Part shown: in pieces, positions 33,734-46,784 of the stretch
Position numbering within the stretch: position 1 is the first letter of the stretch
How the letters are laid out: each line of letters begins with the position of its first letter
Assembly: GCF_000003815.2 (NCBI RefSeq)
Contig: NC_049996.1
Location: 4,145,617 to 4,209,616, forward strand
Origin: Branchiostoma floridae
Lineage: Eukaryota; Chordata; Leptocardii; Amphioxiformes; Branchiostomatidae
Reading direction: 5' to 3'
DNA: 64,000 nt
Position numbers and translations under genes: made by a program
The notes under the pieces: model-generated
Databases searched by the model: none
What the model was told of the DNA's origin: nothing
The model's input: only the letters and a program-made list of their open reading frames with translations

Positions 33734-36700
33734 CCCAAATAACTTCAGAGTTGTGACATCCCTTTTTCTATGTCTTATAGTCTGATCATGACATGTGTCT
33801 ACAACATGGCACTGTGTAAAACAGCATGATCGGTGTGTATGTGATGCTTACCAATCAGATCATGCTACGTATTTGCCTCGTGGCGGGAAAACATGTTCTT
33901 CAGTAGAAACAGGCCCGGATTCCCCACCGTTCAAAACTTGTTAACACTTGTTGTCACACCTTTTTGACGGTAGATGAACCCCAATTTTATGTTCAAAAAG
34001 TTCTACCTACTTGTTGATATCTTTAACCTTTTTTGTTGCAACCATCTACACAATTTTTTGAGTCATCCACCAGAATATTGAAACCTTTTCATTGTACATA
34101 CTTACAACCCTATTTATTCTTGCTTTTTAGTACCACTTATTTGTTATATGTAATATGATGATGTTTCTACTTCATGTAGTGGCAAAATGCCTTAGGATCC
34201 TCATGATTGTTAATCTTTTATTATAAGGTTTCTTCTAATGCAGCTATAATGGCACAATCATGATCAACTATGGTCTAATATGTGCAATTGAAGGTTTTCC
34301 TCTGGTTTTTCCTTTTCTCTGTTTTGCATTAAATTACATATTATTGATTGTATTTTGTCATTAATCAATTCTGCATCGTCAAGAAAATGTTTTGAATCCT
34401 TCCTTTCTCTTGCTGATCTTGACTGACAACTTGTCTTTTTAATGCAAATTTTGTGCAAGTGCCCTCACCATATGTAATTAAGGCAATTGAAAAAGGCAAT
34501 TAAAAAGTATTTCAGGATAATATGTTTTGCTATTTCTATATTGATCTCAAGAAATTGTTATTTCTGTCAATTTGCAGCAAGAAGTCAGTATTAAATACTG
34601 TTTTCTTCTTCTTCTCATAAGAAACCTTCACTATTGACACATTGTCTCTGTCTTTAACTTAAGTGTATCATTGCCTTTCTTCTGCTTTCTGTCCTCTTCA
34701 TAACTAGGCAATTTAATCATCACTTTTCAGATTTTTCTTAGAAACAAAGTTCGAAAATCTTAGAATTAATGCATGCAAAACTTCATGCTGTACGAGTGCT
34801 TTTGGCAATGGCTGGTATTTTCCTACAGTTAACTCAAAGGAGTTCCACATCATTCTGTGCAACTAAATGTATGTTTTTTTTTTTTTTCAATGAAAGGCTT
34901 TGTCAATCTTTAAACATTCCCATATGAGCATCTAAAACATTATCATGCGTATCTTTGAATTATGATAATCATGACTTTAGGTTTTTAAGTAGACAACATA
35001 TAATTTTGAATAAACCTGATTTTCATTAAATCCAAGAATATCAACCTTTTCATGAAAGCTTAGTGTGGATTAGAATATCACATTGTCATACTCAAATAGT
35101 ATCAATGATAAAGACCAAATTTCCATCTTTTAAACTCGTCTGACCATCTTTTCTTATTGTGATAGATACTCATACTTTTTTTCTTTGCCAAAAATGTTGA
35201 GCATCATCAAATGTCATGATTCTTGGCCCACAGTATTCCAGACATGAGGTGCATATAAATAACCTCTGCTTTGCTAGAATTACCTCGAAAACAGAGGGCT
35301 TTGTATTATATTTCATTTATGTCCCAGAATGCAGGTGGTCATATTCAGTCTTTTGTAAACGAATTTGCTTCATGTTTGTACAAATCAATGGCTGAAAATC
35401 TATTTACAATGTGGCAATGAATCAATCATGACTTGTACACTCTGAATGTCAGTACAAAATTGTTATCTTGGATGTCATAAAATTGGCTAAATTATTACTT
35501 AAGCTTTATGAGATGACATAAGGTCTCTTTACGTATTTCCTTATACACATGTATGTATATCCTAACCTTTTGTTTCAAATATTCTTTTTTGATTACAATT
35601 ACATTATGTTCTACACAATACTTGGTCTCTTAATGGTTAATTCAGTTTCTGATGGACACAATACTTCTAATTGTCATTTTTGTGACACTGGTCAAGTCAA
35701 AGGCCTTTTTATTCTTAAATTTCCCCGTTTTTTGGTGTCATCAAATGGGCTAAATTATGACTTTAGCTTCATCATATGCCATAGTCTATTCAAGTGTTTC
35801 CATATACATATCAGAACCTTTTTGTTTCAAATATTCCTTTTTGATTACAATGATATGCTAACACAATACTTCAGGTCCTTCAATAGTTGATTTTTATGGT
35901 TGAACTCCCTTAGACAAAATGCATATTGTATATGCTCAGCAGGATATAAGGATCGGTCTATAATCCTTCAGGCTATTCTTAAACCCCTTTCTGCGACTAT
36001 ACCTGATGACATGTTAGCATAATCATATAGTTTTGTCCTCATAAAAGGTAATTGTGAAATGCCTTATTTGAAAAAAAAATACTTTCTAATCTAAACTTCT
36101 TTTTCCAGTGATTATTATAATTATTTTAATCCTTGTCTCATGAACACTTTATACATCTAAAGAACTTAACAAATTTTAGTCTTGCCATTTAAAACTACCT
36201 TTTCCAGGCTTTGTGTATTTTGTGTTTATCAATTGACCAGTCACTTTTAGTTGTAAAGAAAGATTCTACAGCCCCAATACTGGTACTTCTTCCAAAGCCT
36301 TTGATATTCTTAACTTCAAGTTCTGATGCAAAGAAAATCACCCAAAATAATGACCATCACATTGGTCTCATCCCATAATTAATTGTAATAGCCTTTATTG
36401 CACATTCATGCCCTATCGGGCTAACATAATGGGTATCTTTGATCTCTTTCACAAGAATATTGAATTGTTGATTAGTCTTCATTCAAAGAGGAATTTATTT
36501 TGACAAGTTTTTAGGCTAAACATTCACCTTACCTTCTTTAAAAGACATGATTTGTTTCTTCATTGTATATCTCATTAAGTTTTTATATATTAAGTAAATT
36601 CTTTGATGAATTTTAGACAATCCCTCTGCGCTGATTCAGGTTTCCCCTTTGTGTTTTGGTTCAAGTTTCTTTCTTAAATGTTCTTGAAAAAACTTCTCCG

Positions 36701-36947
36701 GCACCTGGTGGATGAATCTCTAATCTGATTGAACTAAATCTGATTTTAGATAATTATATACAATGTTAAGGAAGTAAAGATATAATCATTATGATAACTG
36801 GTTATTCTCTTTGCTGCTGCTGAATAATCAGCTACATTATCTGTACATATTTATTGCATATGTAAGCCTAAGCCAACCATATTTTCGGGATATCAAGTTG
36901 AGGGCTATCAGACTTGGTTATATGCCATATCCAAGTATGTCCTAATA

Positions 36948-39070
36948 GATCGTTTTCACAATGACGTCACAGTCGCGTTCGAACGTTCGAACGGCCATGT
37001 TGGATGATAAGCGGCTCGATCTCCACATGGCTGTGTGTGCACGTGGTGGACTCGTACGTGGAAAGAAGCCTTTTTTTAATTCAGAAACAGACTGGATGTT
37101 TGCCGTGCTAACTGCGAGTTCCATAAACACAGGACACGGCCTACTCGCCGTTTCTATTCAACAATATTACCTACAGTCCGTCGGCTTTTCAATAACTTGA
37201 TTAAACCACTCTCCTACCAGCCCACCAACAGTAGCCCTGCCGCGGAGTTTGTGCATGCTTTCTTTTATTTTTTGGGAGAAAGTTGGTTTCTGGTACAGGG
37301 TATGTCATGGACGTATACCATGTTACACGAAAATGTCAGCAAGCTTGTTCTATTTCTTCTTCATAAAACACGGCACATCATGTCCTGAGCTGTGAATGAT
37401 ATTTTCACCATTACTGCCCCCGATGTTCTGTCGATAATCATGCGAGGATTAAAGATTGTTTGGCTTGTTCACGAGGAACGAAATTCGAACTTTTTTTTTT
37501 ACCCACGATTGTGTAGCTGGTAGAACAAAACAAAAATTTCTTCAGTCGCAAACTTTACCTATTAAGTAAGACAAGACAAAACATGTCAATACACCCCTCA
37601 CGCGCATCTCAATCGTTGTGTCAGTTTTACGCTCAGCACGGCCCAGTACGCTTACCTAAAAGTATGAGGTGAGGTGTGTATTGTGCATACGACTGGTACA
37701 TGATCATATGAAGAAAAATGTCAATACGGACCTCATATGGACTTAACTTGATATATACGCTCGTGTGACTGCACCTGAAGGATGCGGTCACACATGCGTA
37801 TACATTCAAGTCCGTATGAGGTTCGTATGAAATTCTTAGCCCCCACCGTGCTCCACAGGTCGCTGGGAAAATAAAATTGGACAAATATATACAGATAACA
37901 TGCCAGAGGAGTTAGCTAGGTCGCAAACATACTCCCTCGGCCAACTTCTCTAGTATGTTATCTGAGTGTCTATATTTGTTTAATTCCTGCTTTTTCCCAG
38001 TGAGATATGTGAAGCCTGATAGAGACAAATAGTCCATAGGGACCTCATATGAACTTTGATAAAGATTCTTTATTGAGACACGACAAAGGTACAGAGACTT
38101 TTGTAAGGTCTACATGTACAACAGATATACGCACGTGTGACGGCACCCTTACACAAAACTTTGACCGAATCTCGCACGATTTTAGTATTGAATCGACAAA
38201 GTGTGGTGTGTCTTCCAGCGAGCTTTGCACTTGTGGCGAGGGAAGTTTCTACAAGTCTGGTCGAGTTCTGTCACCTCCAGCGCGCGACGGGCACTAAACG
38301 CAATTTGGCATCTGACTAAACATGTGCTAAGCATTCTCAGAGTTTGAATTTTCAGTATTAAGTGCAGTTACAGTCTGTCGCAATAACGTCAGCGCTAGCA
38401 GCCCTGATTCGTATGTTTAATGTTATTTGATCAACTGAATTGTAATTTTGTAAACAGACCTTTCTAATACACATGTTGACAAAGCCAAAATACGGAAAAA
38501 AGACGCGCGCACGAACTTATTTAATACCACTATCCCGCTGGTCCCCACTATCCGCTTGCCTCACGGAGTTAGGGTCGGGGAAGCGCTAAATCTTGCCCCT
38601 TGTTAGGCAAGTGGACAGTGAGGGCCAGCTCGTGCGCGCATGCGGTGGGGATTGGTAGCTAGTCCTCTGCACGCCGCCTGTCAGTAAAAAATATCACCCA
38701 GGGTAGCGGGCCAGGTACAGTGAATGATCGCGGTTTTTGCGAGGCCGCTTCACCGCGAACTCTAAACCACCGCGAACACTCCATTTCCCGCTACCGCAAA
38801 GGTAAATCCTCGCGATCGGCACCAGCATTAGATCGTTGAAAAAATTGCCATTTTTAAAAGTATATAGATCAAGACGTATTATTGCAACTTTGTCCTGATA
38901 TCTAACCTTGGCTACATCACTTAATGATTCACAGAATGGAGACAAAACAGCAAACTTGAACCCGCAAGTAACTTTGCTGGTGCCGTTCTGTGTTCTAGTC
39001 ATCCAGGTTATCATCCAACATGGCGCCCACGCGTGATCGAATGGTTTTCGAACGTTCTCTGAAAACGATC
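36948..39070. mobile_element. 2.1-kb TIR element without a transposase
   Basis: Both ends carry 63-bp inverted repeats: the outer 11 bases GATCGTTTTCA and the inner part GCCATGTTGGATGATAA match exactly, while the middle differs but keeps CGAACGTTC words in both. TA flanks each end (36946-36947, 39071-39072). The interior is GC-richer than the host DNA and has only short frames on both strands. An inner inverted pair lies at about 37880-37985. A fragment resembling the 8502-8724 MITE sits near 38700-38820. Likely a non-autonomous DNA transposon. Confidence 0.8.
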
Positions 39071-39072
39071 TA

Positions 39073-41320
39073 TAACTTACTAATAGATAAACTTTCTGTT
39101 TCCAAAATTACTTTTTGATACGAACTGTATGCTTCACATGTCTGTCTTAATCTGTCAAAAGTTGATTTTGATGATTTAGATCCCCTGGGACAAATGTACA
39201 TCACTTATTTTATATGCTTACTAGATATTATCCATTTTATGGTCTTTCTGTACCCCTTTCTACAACTTCCTAAAGAACAGTCTTGTCCTGATAAGTAAGC
39301 ATCCAAAAAAGCTCAGCATGTTTATGTGAGGTTTTCATGATAAGAATAATATACAACCTACACTTTTTTCTATTAATATGCATTCTTCTGACTAGTACTA
39401 ATACAAGTTGATATTTGACCTTAGGCTAGTGGATTATGAATATCCTTCATACACATGTAGATATTAGAACTGTCAGTGTTGAGGTGTCAAAATTTATTTT
39501 TACTTTATTCATCTTTCTCTTTAATCTAAGTAGCATGCTTTCAAAGCTCTATAAACTACATTGTAAATATTATGGATTATTCAAGACTTAGTGTTGAGGG
39601 CCGCGCTCTTTAATTCTTGCTAGTTATGTTGAATATTGAGTTTGATAATTTTGTTCCTGTTCATGATACTGAAATCCAGTTTTCAATTTCCCAAATATAT
39701 ACTTGTCTAGTAATATATGAGTTGGACATTCCTATATTCTATATAGTGTGGTCATGCTGTTGGTGATTCAACATAATTCTACTGCTCCATTGAAATAGGA
39801 CATGTTCTTATAATTTCAACATTGTACCTGATGTCAAGAGGGACGAACCCATTGACTGCTGTCTTCTCTTTATATTATGGCTACCACAATTTCTTCTGTA
39901 GGATAATTTTGAGAAAAGTTCTTTTTTCAATTCAGGTTTGCAATGATATCATCTCAAGACAAAGAGGAGTCCGGTCCCAAATCTCCAGAAGTTCAACTGT
40001 CTTGTTATTTCAAATTAAAGCAGTATCCAATAATGCAAACAAAGTTAATTTCAATCCTTCTCATTGTCGTACCCAACTCATTTTTGTCCTGTTGAAAGCT
40101 TAACTGACAATTACAATGTATAGCCCTCCAATCGTTCCATTATGATGGAAATAAGTTCATTCTTTTGTGAGAATTTCAGGATACCATTTTTATAATGTTA
40201 CAATTATATATGGTTGGACTGTACATGTATGCCCCAAGGCAGTCTTGGTTAAAATTCAGTCGATGATGCAACGTCTTTTGCACACTTTTACTCTCAGACT
40301 GATAAGCTTTGCCTTTATTTGATTTATTCTAAATATATAAATTTTGGCTTTGTAAACTATTCTGCTTAGATTGTTCAATGACCTGAGATGCTCCTTTGGC
40401 TTGGTGACAGCCTGGACGTTCTTGATCTTGAAGTGCACATATTAAGTGGTTCTGGAGAATCTTGTTTACTGTGACTGTTGTATCTAATGAAATAAGTTAA
40501 ACTTTACTTCTAGTTTCAGGAAAACTTTAAATTTTTCTCTAATCTTGGTCTGCTTTATAAACTAAAGACAAAATGCCCAAGTCTAAATGCCTGACTACTT
40601 AAGCTGAAAAGATTCCCAAACACATTCATCTGAATGTGTAACAAAGTGGGCACAATTGTTGCAATTCCCATTATTCATTGTATAGAAAATTGACAAATGA
40701 TGACATTTTTCATTGATGTATTTTATTTGAGCTACATTAACAGGCTATACAGTTTGTGCATTCAGTACACTATCTCTCTATATGATGTTTGATGAATCCT
40801 GAATGCAACGGATATTCTAAAAATGTTCTCCATAAATTCTCTTTACTACTTTTCCTTCATGATATTGCGATTCTCAGAAAAAGTATGAGTCAATTTTTTT
40901 CTTAATACAATATACATGTAGTAGTTTTGATTCTGATGTCATCCAGCAAAAACCAAGTAAAAAGTGATTGAGGATTCTCTCAGTTTGGAGAAAGTGCGTC
41001 TCTTCTGATTTAGTTATGTTCATGCTTTCCGTTGAACATTGCCTCAAAGTTGGCATGAATTAAATGCTGTTTACAATAATTATTTCTTGTCTAATAATTT
41101 TCTTATGCTTTAATACTTATTACTTCATTTTGACACTCAAGAATCGACATGTTGCCATTAGGTTGATACAATATGCGTGGAATTACACGTGTCCATTTCT
41201 GAAGGATTTTCTTCCACAATATCTGTACATGTCACTTTAACTACCCCTGTACCACCTAGTCTTATCAATTATAGCTTCCTTTGCAGGGCAAATAGGTTTT
41301 TGTTTCCAAACTCTGTGAGC
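39073..41320 (+). other. T-rich noncoding domain, middle
   Basis: No exon, coding frame or full repeat recognised. Confidence 0.4.
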
Positions 41321-41565
41321 TATCTTAGCTGTAACGACGGAGTAGATGAACCACAGAGACAATGCGTTTGGCGTATTTTCCGTAACAATGTGGAGCAGCG
41401 GCCGGTCGCACGTCCGACTGCCACGAGTTTACTGGCGGACTGGGGGAATTAACAGCACGTGGCCCACCCGTGGGGTGGTAGACAGGGAACTTTGTTGCCA
41501 TGGTAACTGTCGCGACATGATGGGAACAGCTTGCCCATCGTTCTACTCCAAAAACCCTTCTTTAT
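41320..41565 (+). promoter_or_regulatory. GC-rich island with perfect RFX X-box
   Basis: About 245 bp with many CG dinucleotides in otherwise AT-rich DNA. It holds GTTGCCATGGTAAC at 41494-41507, a perfect match to the RFX X-box consensus. Two short overlapping frames (41177-41452, 41346-41570) have no support. Possibly a promoter or enhancer, or an inserted GC-rich repeat. Confidence 0.45.
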
Positions 41566-41579
41566 GGTGATTTGATTAT

Positions 41580-41830
41580 TCCCAGCTTTGAGACATTGAG
41601 TCTCTTTGATCTTAATTCTCAAGAATTACTTCAGTAATTATAACTTTTTATCAATAACTTCTTCTTTTAGGGTGATCTGCTTTGTCCTAGGTCTAAGACA
41701 GTGAGTTTTTTGTTCTTAATGCTCAAGAATCACTTCCGCAATAATTCTTATAGATAACATCTTCTTTTGATCTGTATATTACCAGCTCTAAGACAGTGAG
41801 TCTCTTCTCTCTATATCCCCATCACTTTCT
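41580..41830 (+). repeat. Tandem repeat, about 100-bp unit
   Basis: The phrase CTWAGACAGTGAGTCTCTT (or TTGAGACATTGAGTCTCTT) occurs near 41586, 41693 and 41790, each followed by TTAATKCTCAAGAATYACTT and ATAACWTCTTCTTTT in the first two copies. Confidence 0.7.
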
Positions 41831-43700
41831 CTTTTTGGTCACTCCCTTGAGATTAAATGCAAAGAGTCCAAATGATTGCATGTGTAAACGTCATAATGCA
41901 TTTCTTTTCTATATTCTCATGCTGAAAGATCATGCCTTTTTGATTCAAGCAATACTGGGGCTGTTTTAAAGTTTCAAAAGTTCTTTTGGACTTTTGGAAA
42001 TTATTGTCAGAGAATCCTTTACTTTATTCTAAGACTTATTTTACATTTAGATTTACCAATCGAAAACACCTGCGATTATTTGATCGCTAGCTTAAACAGT
42101 TTTCTCTTTTAACCCCTTGACAAATGTACTTCACAGTTTAACTCTTGATGATCGGCCACGTCCTCTAGCCATCTATATAGCCGTGCACACGGCATTGTGC
42201 CATGTTTTACCACGAGCATAGCTGCACTACGGCATGTTGATTTTCAAAACAGAACACACGCAGCAATCAAACTATCATTACTTCTTTATTGACCAATAAT
42301 TTGATAGTTTGACCAATAGTTAAATATTCCATTGTTCAAGGAGTCGTCTCTTACCTAAACCTAAGTTCCGATATAGTGTTGTGAAAGTATCTGTTCTTCC
42401 TCTGAATTTATTAGTTGCTGCTTGTGATGTATAACATATCCATGTAAGCATTGTGGGACAGTTTGGGGGCTGTTTTGACTGGCTGTATGTTGAAATATTG
42501 TCATTAAACAGTGTATATTCTTTCTTGGTCCTGCCCTTGGTGCTGACGTTTCAGTTTCCTTGTGATTAAAAAGGGTTTATAGACTTTTTTACAATGCCAG
42601 TTACTCCTGAATAAGGGTTAATTGCAAAAAGGTTGATAGATCAGACTACATGTGCACTGTTATGTATACATTGTACGAAGTTGATAAAACTTTTGTTGTT
42701 TGCTGAAGCATGTCCAATTGTAAAGAATAATGATTTTTTTTATTATCTGGATTCTAAGTTTGTTGATGTACATGTAGATGGTTTGACAGTTCTTCTTGCC
42801 CAACTCATTATAAGATATCTGAAGACTTGCCTTTTCTATTTCCTCAAGAGTCATGCTTAGTTTTCCTTCTTGAGGACATATACTGTGCGCTTTACATTTT
42901 TAAACATCTCTTCTATAAAGATAACTAAAGATATTCCTTTTAGTTTATAAGAGTTCTGCTTACTATGATATATAAACTGCAGTATTGATTGACAAGATCC
43001 ATATATTTACTGATCACTTGCAGTGATCTGTGTCTTTTGTATTATTGCATCCCATTTTTCAAGCACTTTCCAGATCAGAATAGATATTCTGTACTTGCGA
43101 TTAATTATTGCTACATTTGTATCTGCTAATCTAGCACTATTGTAAGCTAATGAGAAGACCGTGGCTTGGCTGCAGTACTAGTACGGAATGATATGATGAT
43201 GATACTAACACTTTAAAAGCATATAATCGTCTTTTCTTTCCTTGTTATACTTGGTACTACATGTACATGAATCAATGCACTATCTTTAAGTTAATTTTCT
43301 TCTTCAAAAACCTTGGTTGACACCGTTACATCTAGACTAAGATGCACAAACCTTCTACACGAAAACTTTAGTCTCAAGTATGATAGTTTATTCATTAACT
43401 TTTACATATATCTGCAAATGTGGTCTTTGATACTGAATTATGGAAGAGGCAACATTCCTACTTGTACAAGGTGTCAGTAAACTGACAAAGGAGGTATATG
43501 CAACTTGTGTTCCTACATTGCGCTGTTCCGTGTCAGTTGTACAACGCACTATTCAGATTTGGCACGCAAATCTCGGTTAAGTCGGACCATCAGTCGGAAG
43601 CCCTTTTCTGTACAGGACCTAGGAATACGTTCTTTTAATTTGCCACAACTAATAACCCTCAGGATTTTAGTTTTTAAGCTCATAATTACCTATCTGAGCC
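41831..43700 (+). other. T-rich noncoding domain, right half
   Basis: No exon seen. A GC-richer patch lies at 42140-42260. A block at about 43010-43390 (TACTGATCACTTGCAGTGATC, CCCATTTTTCAAGCACTTTCCAGATCAGAAT) recurs diverged at about 44855-45140. Confidence 0.45.
42530..42546 (-). promoter_or_regulatory. RE1/NRSE-like motif 7
   Basis: Minus strand TCAGCACCAAGGGCAGG: one change in the right half-site. Confidence 0.5.
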
Positions 43701-44168
43701 TTAGGCCATGTTGATTTGATTATATGGATGACATCCTCCGGGAACTCCAAAACTGATGCGAGCGAGCGAATAAAAAAAAAGTTTGGCCAAAAAAAAAAGT
43801 TGCCTTCAGTATGAAATCAAAGTGGCCAGGAAGGTTGAACATAGGACTAAACACACATAGTATGGTATACCATGACCCTGTGGACCTGAATTTTCTGTAC
43901 TGGTACCTCCCCCAACCAACAATAGATTTTTTTCTTTCCGTCCTTTCACATCTTATTCTTTGACTTAAGATTCATTTTGGCATTCTATACATGGCATTAG
44001 TTATCTGTTTTCTGATACTTTTTTTTCAATCTACGGAATATTTGTGTTCGTTTTACAGCTGCTTTGCACAATTTATTGTGTGGTCGAAAACTTTTTTTTT
44101 TTTGGAAATGGCCGAAAATTGGTGCGAGCGCAGATGTCATCCATATAATCAAATCAACGTGGCCTTAC
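43701..44168. mobile_element. MITE with GGCCAYGTTGATTTGATTA ends
   Basis: Inverted ends of more than 35 bp share GTTGATTTGATTATATGGAT and GACATC. Inside, near 43875-43915, sits a decayed end of the TACCGG hAT family, so elements are nested. Confidence 0.75.
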
Positions 44169-44418
44169 TGTAAAATTATGTTGAATAAGTGGTTTACCTC
44201 TTTTGGTTTATAATGGTCATAAGACTTGTATAAAACATTGAATTGCTGTTGAAAAGTGTTGTATCATCAGCATTCTTCTCGGAGTCCTCTTATTAAAGTA
44301 TATCATCTAAATGCTGCAAACATGTATGTTACTATCAATGTCAAGAGTTTGACCGCATTGAACTTTGAACTAAGGAAGTCATTGTCACCCAAGCATGCCG
44401 GAGTTTGATGTAAGTTAA

Positions 44419-44649
44419 CCCTTAAACTACCAAACCCGGATATATCTGGCACACATATACATGTCCTGTGTGCCGTGCCCGGATATATCTGGGAAAGTAT
44501 ATTCCCCCGAAGTAGCAGCTTTACGCGCGTGTAGCGTACGAACACTGGAAGTTAGGGACTTCGGCCTTGTTTCTTTCGGGAGGTCAGCGGCAAACCCTTA
44601 CACTGATCAGATAGCATTTTATAGGGCTGAAACTCTGGCAGTTTAAGGG
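44419..44649. mobile_element. piggyBac-type MITE
   Basis: TTAA flanks both ends (44415-44418, 44650-44653), followed by inverted ends CCCTTAAACTACC and GGCAGTTTAAGGG. TTAA duplication plus a CCC start is the piggyBac signature. A GGATATATCTGG word pair lies inside the left half. Confidence 0.85.
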
Positions 44650-44653
44650 TTAA

Positions 44654-46784
44654 CAAATCTCTGATGACACAGATGTGCATCTGCTTTATCTGGTCCTTTA
44701 CCTTTAACTGTGTTTGTTTTTTCTTGTAAACTCAAAATTCTGTTGCTTTTCAGCCTTCCTATGATATCCTATATTATGTTCCCTATTGTTGTGATATTGA
44801 AATTTTTGCCCATTCCTCTGGTGTACTCATGTATTACATGTTGTAGCTCCAGATATGTACTGATCATTAGGAATGATCTTTAGACTTGGAATTATTACAG
44901 CCCATTTTCCAGATCAGAATATATTGCCTTGGTCATACATTTTGTAGTTAAGTCATCTTGATCTAATAATTTTCTTTGCTAATTGTTATTATTATAATAA
45001 CAGTTTATGAGCATTTAATGCTCTATTCTCTTCCTTTCATACTTGCTACTACATAAATTAATGCGCTTTCTTCTTCAAAAATCTTGAATGGCACCCTTTG
45101 GTCTACTGTAACTCTCTACATGCAAACTTAAGTCTTTGTACCTTCTCTTAACTACTATCTTGACAGCCCTTAGACAGAATAGTTAGTCAGACACACTCCT
45201 TAAAATCTTGCTTAAAGTTTATGATTTCTTTAACTACCATTTTCCATGCATCAGGCATTACTCACAATTATGGTGTATATGATATATAAAGTGGTGACCA
45301 AAACAAACGTTCTTTCTCATTATACTTTTCTTCTCAGACTTTTCTGTCTCTTTATTGTGATGATTTTCTCTAACTTATCACATAATCTATTTCATCTAAT
45401 ACATGACATATGTATATATTGATTCCTTGTGACTTGCACAAGACTGGTGCTCTAAATATAAACAAGTTTGATTCCATTGTATTGAAAGTTGAAATTGAAA
45501 TTCACCTTGAAATTTGTAATGTAATAATTCTATACATTAAGGTGAATTTGTGTGGAAAATGTGTGTATCAACAAGAATTATTTAATTCCTTAAGAAGAAT
45601 ATAACTAATAGTATATAGTTATATTTTTGAGTATATGTTGCAACAAGTTGGTTTCAAGAAATGTTGCTCACTCCTCCTTGTCTCGGAGCTTAAAGCTGCT
45701 TTTAGATTATCTTATAAAAGTATATTTCTAATCCTATCTTACTGCTTTTTTCTTCATCCAGGAACAAATTTGAACTTACTGATTTTACTTTCATGCAAAT
45801 TATTTTTTCTAGAACAACAATGCAGTCAGTCATTTCACCAAATTCGTTCATTCTCTATAAAATGTGTTCCAAACACACTAAGTTTTTGATTATTATTAGT
45901 AGGCTTGCGATTCTTTCCATTGGATCATTGCTTCTACAATGAAATTAGGAGGATATAAAAAAAACTCATTAGAACAATAATCAACAGATATTATATAATG
46001 AGGATGGAATATTAGTTTTTCGTTAAGAATTTTTTTGTGTAAATACTTTTATGTAAGTTATCATTCTGAGTCCCTACCATGACTCTTTTTCAACACAATT
46101 CCATCCATATAGTATTACACAGATTTTGTTTGATCATATCTCATTGCCTAATATGCAGGTTTACCTCAAATTTATGATATGATCATGTAACTGTCAATGG
46201 AGCTCAGCTTGGCACTCATCATATGATACTTTGAAAACTTCATATTGTGCACATTATGTATATATTTCTTGTAGGATAGTTTTGTTCAAGTTAAGCAAAT
46301 TGGTGATATGCAAGTCATTTACATGTATCATACATTTTATGCTTTGGTCATAATAGTCAAATTATGATATTGTCAATAAGATAGTGAAATATGGAACCTA
46401 TTAAAAGCTGTATTCGCTATTAGTACATTACTTGTACATATACTTAAGTTCTTTTGTGGTAGAGATAGTCCATAGATTTAGCAGAGATCTCTGTATCAAA
46501 CTTCAACGGAAATTAGGACAGGGATTCTCCAACTTTTTTTTTGCATCGTATCATGTTAAATATGTTGTTCATTTGTGAAGAGTTTTGCTGCTCAATTGTG
46601 AATTTCATTAAATATTCTGCCATTCGGTGGAATAAAAATCCTTTATCTGTGAATTCTTTCATGACTATTGCTGTCCAGTGGAAAATTATACAGATAAGTG
46701 TACAGTCAAATGTTGCTGACTGCAACAAATGTTATTTTTAGTCTAAGTTATGATAAAAAGATGTGATATGGCAATCAGAACCAG
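44654..46784 (+). other. T-rich noncoding domain, right edge
   Basis: Contains the diverged copy of the 43010-43390 block. Several 60-85-residue frames have no splice or domain support. Confidence 0.4.

Larger units (their letters stand above)
30121..36945 (+). other. T-rich noncoding domain, left half
   Basis: No coding exon seen. Contains RE1-like motifs at 31101, 33204 and 33716; a decayed end of the TACCGG hAT family (30650-30700); a GC-richer patch at 33800-33910; and a tandem duplication near 35465-35890 (CCTAACCTTTTGTTTCAAATATTC recurs as GAACCTTTTTGTTTCAAATATTC). T outnumbers A on the + strand in most lines. Confidence 0.5.
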
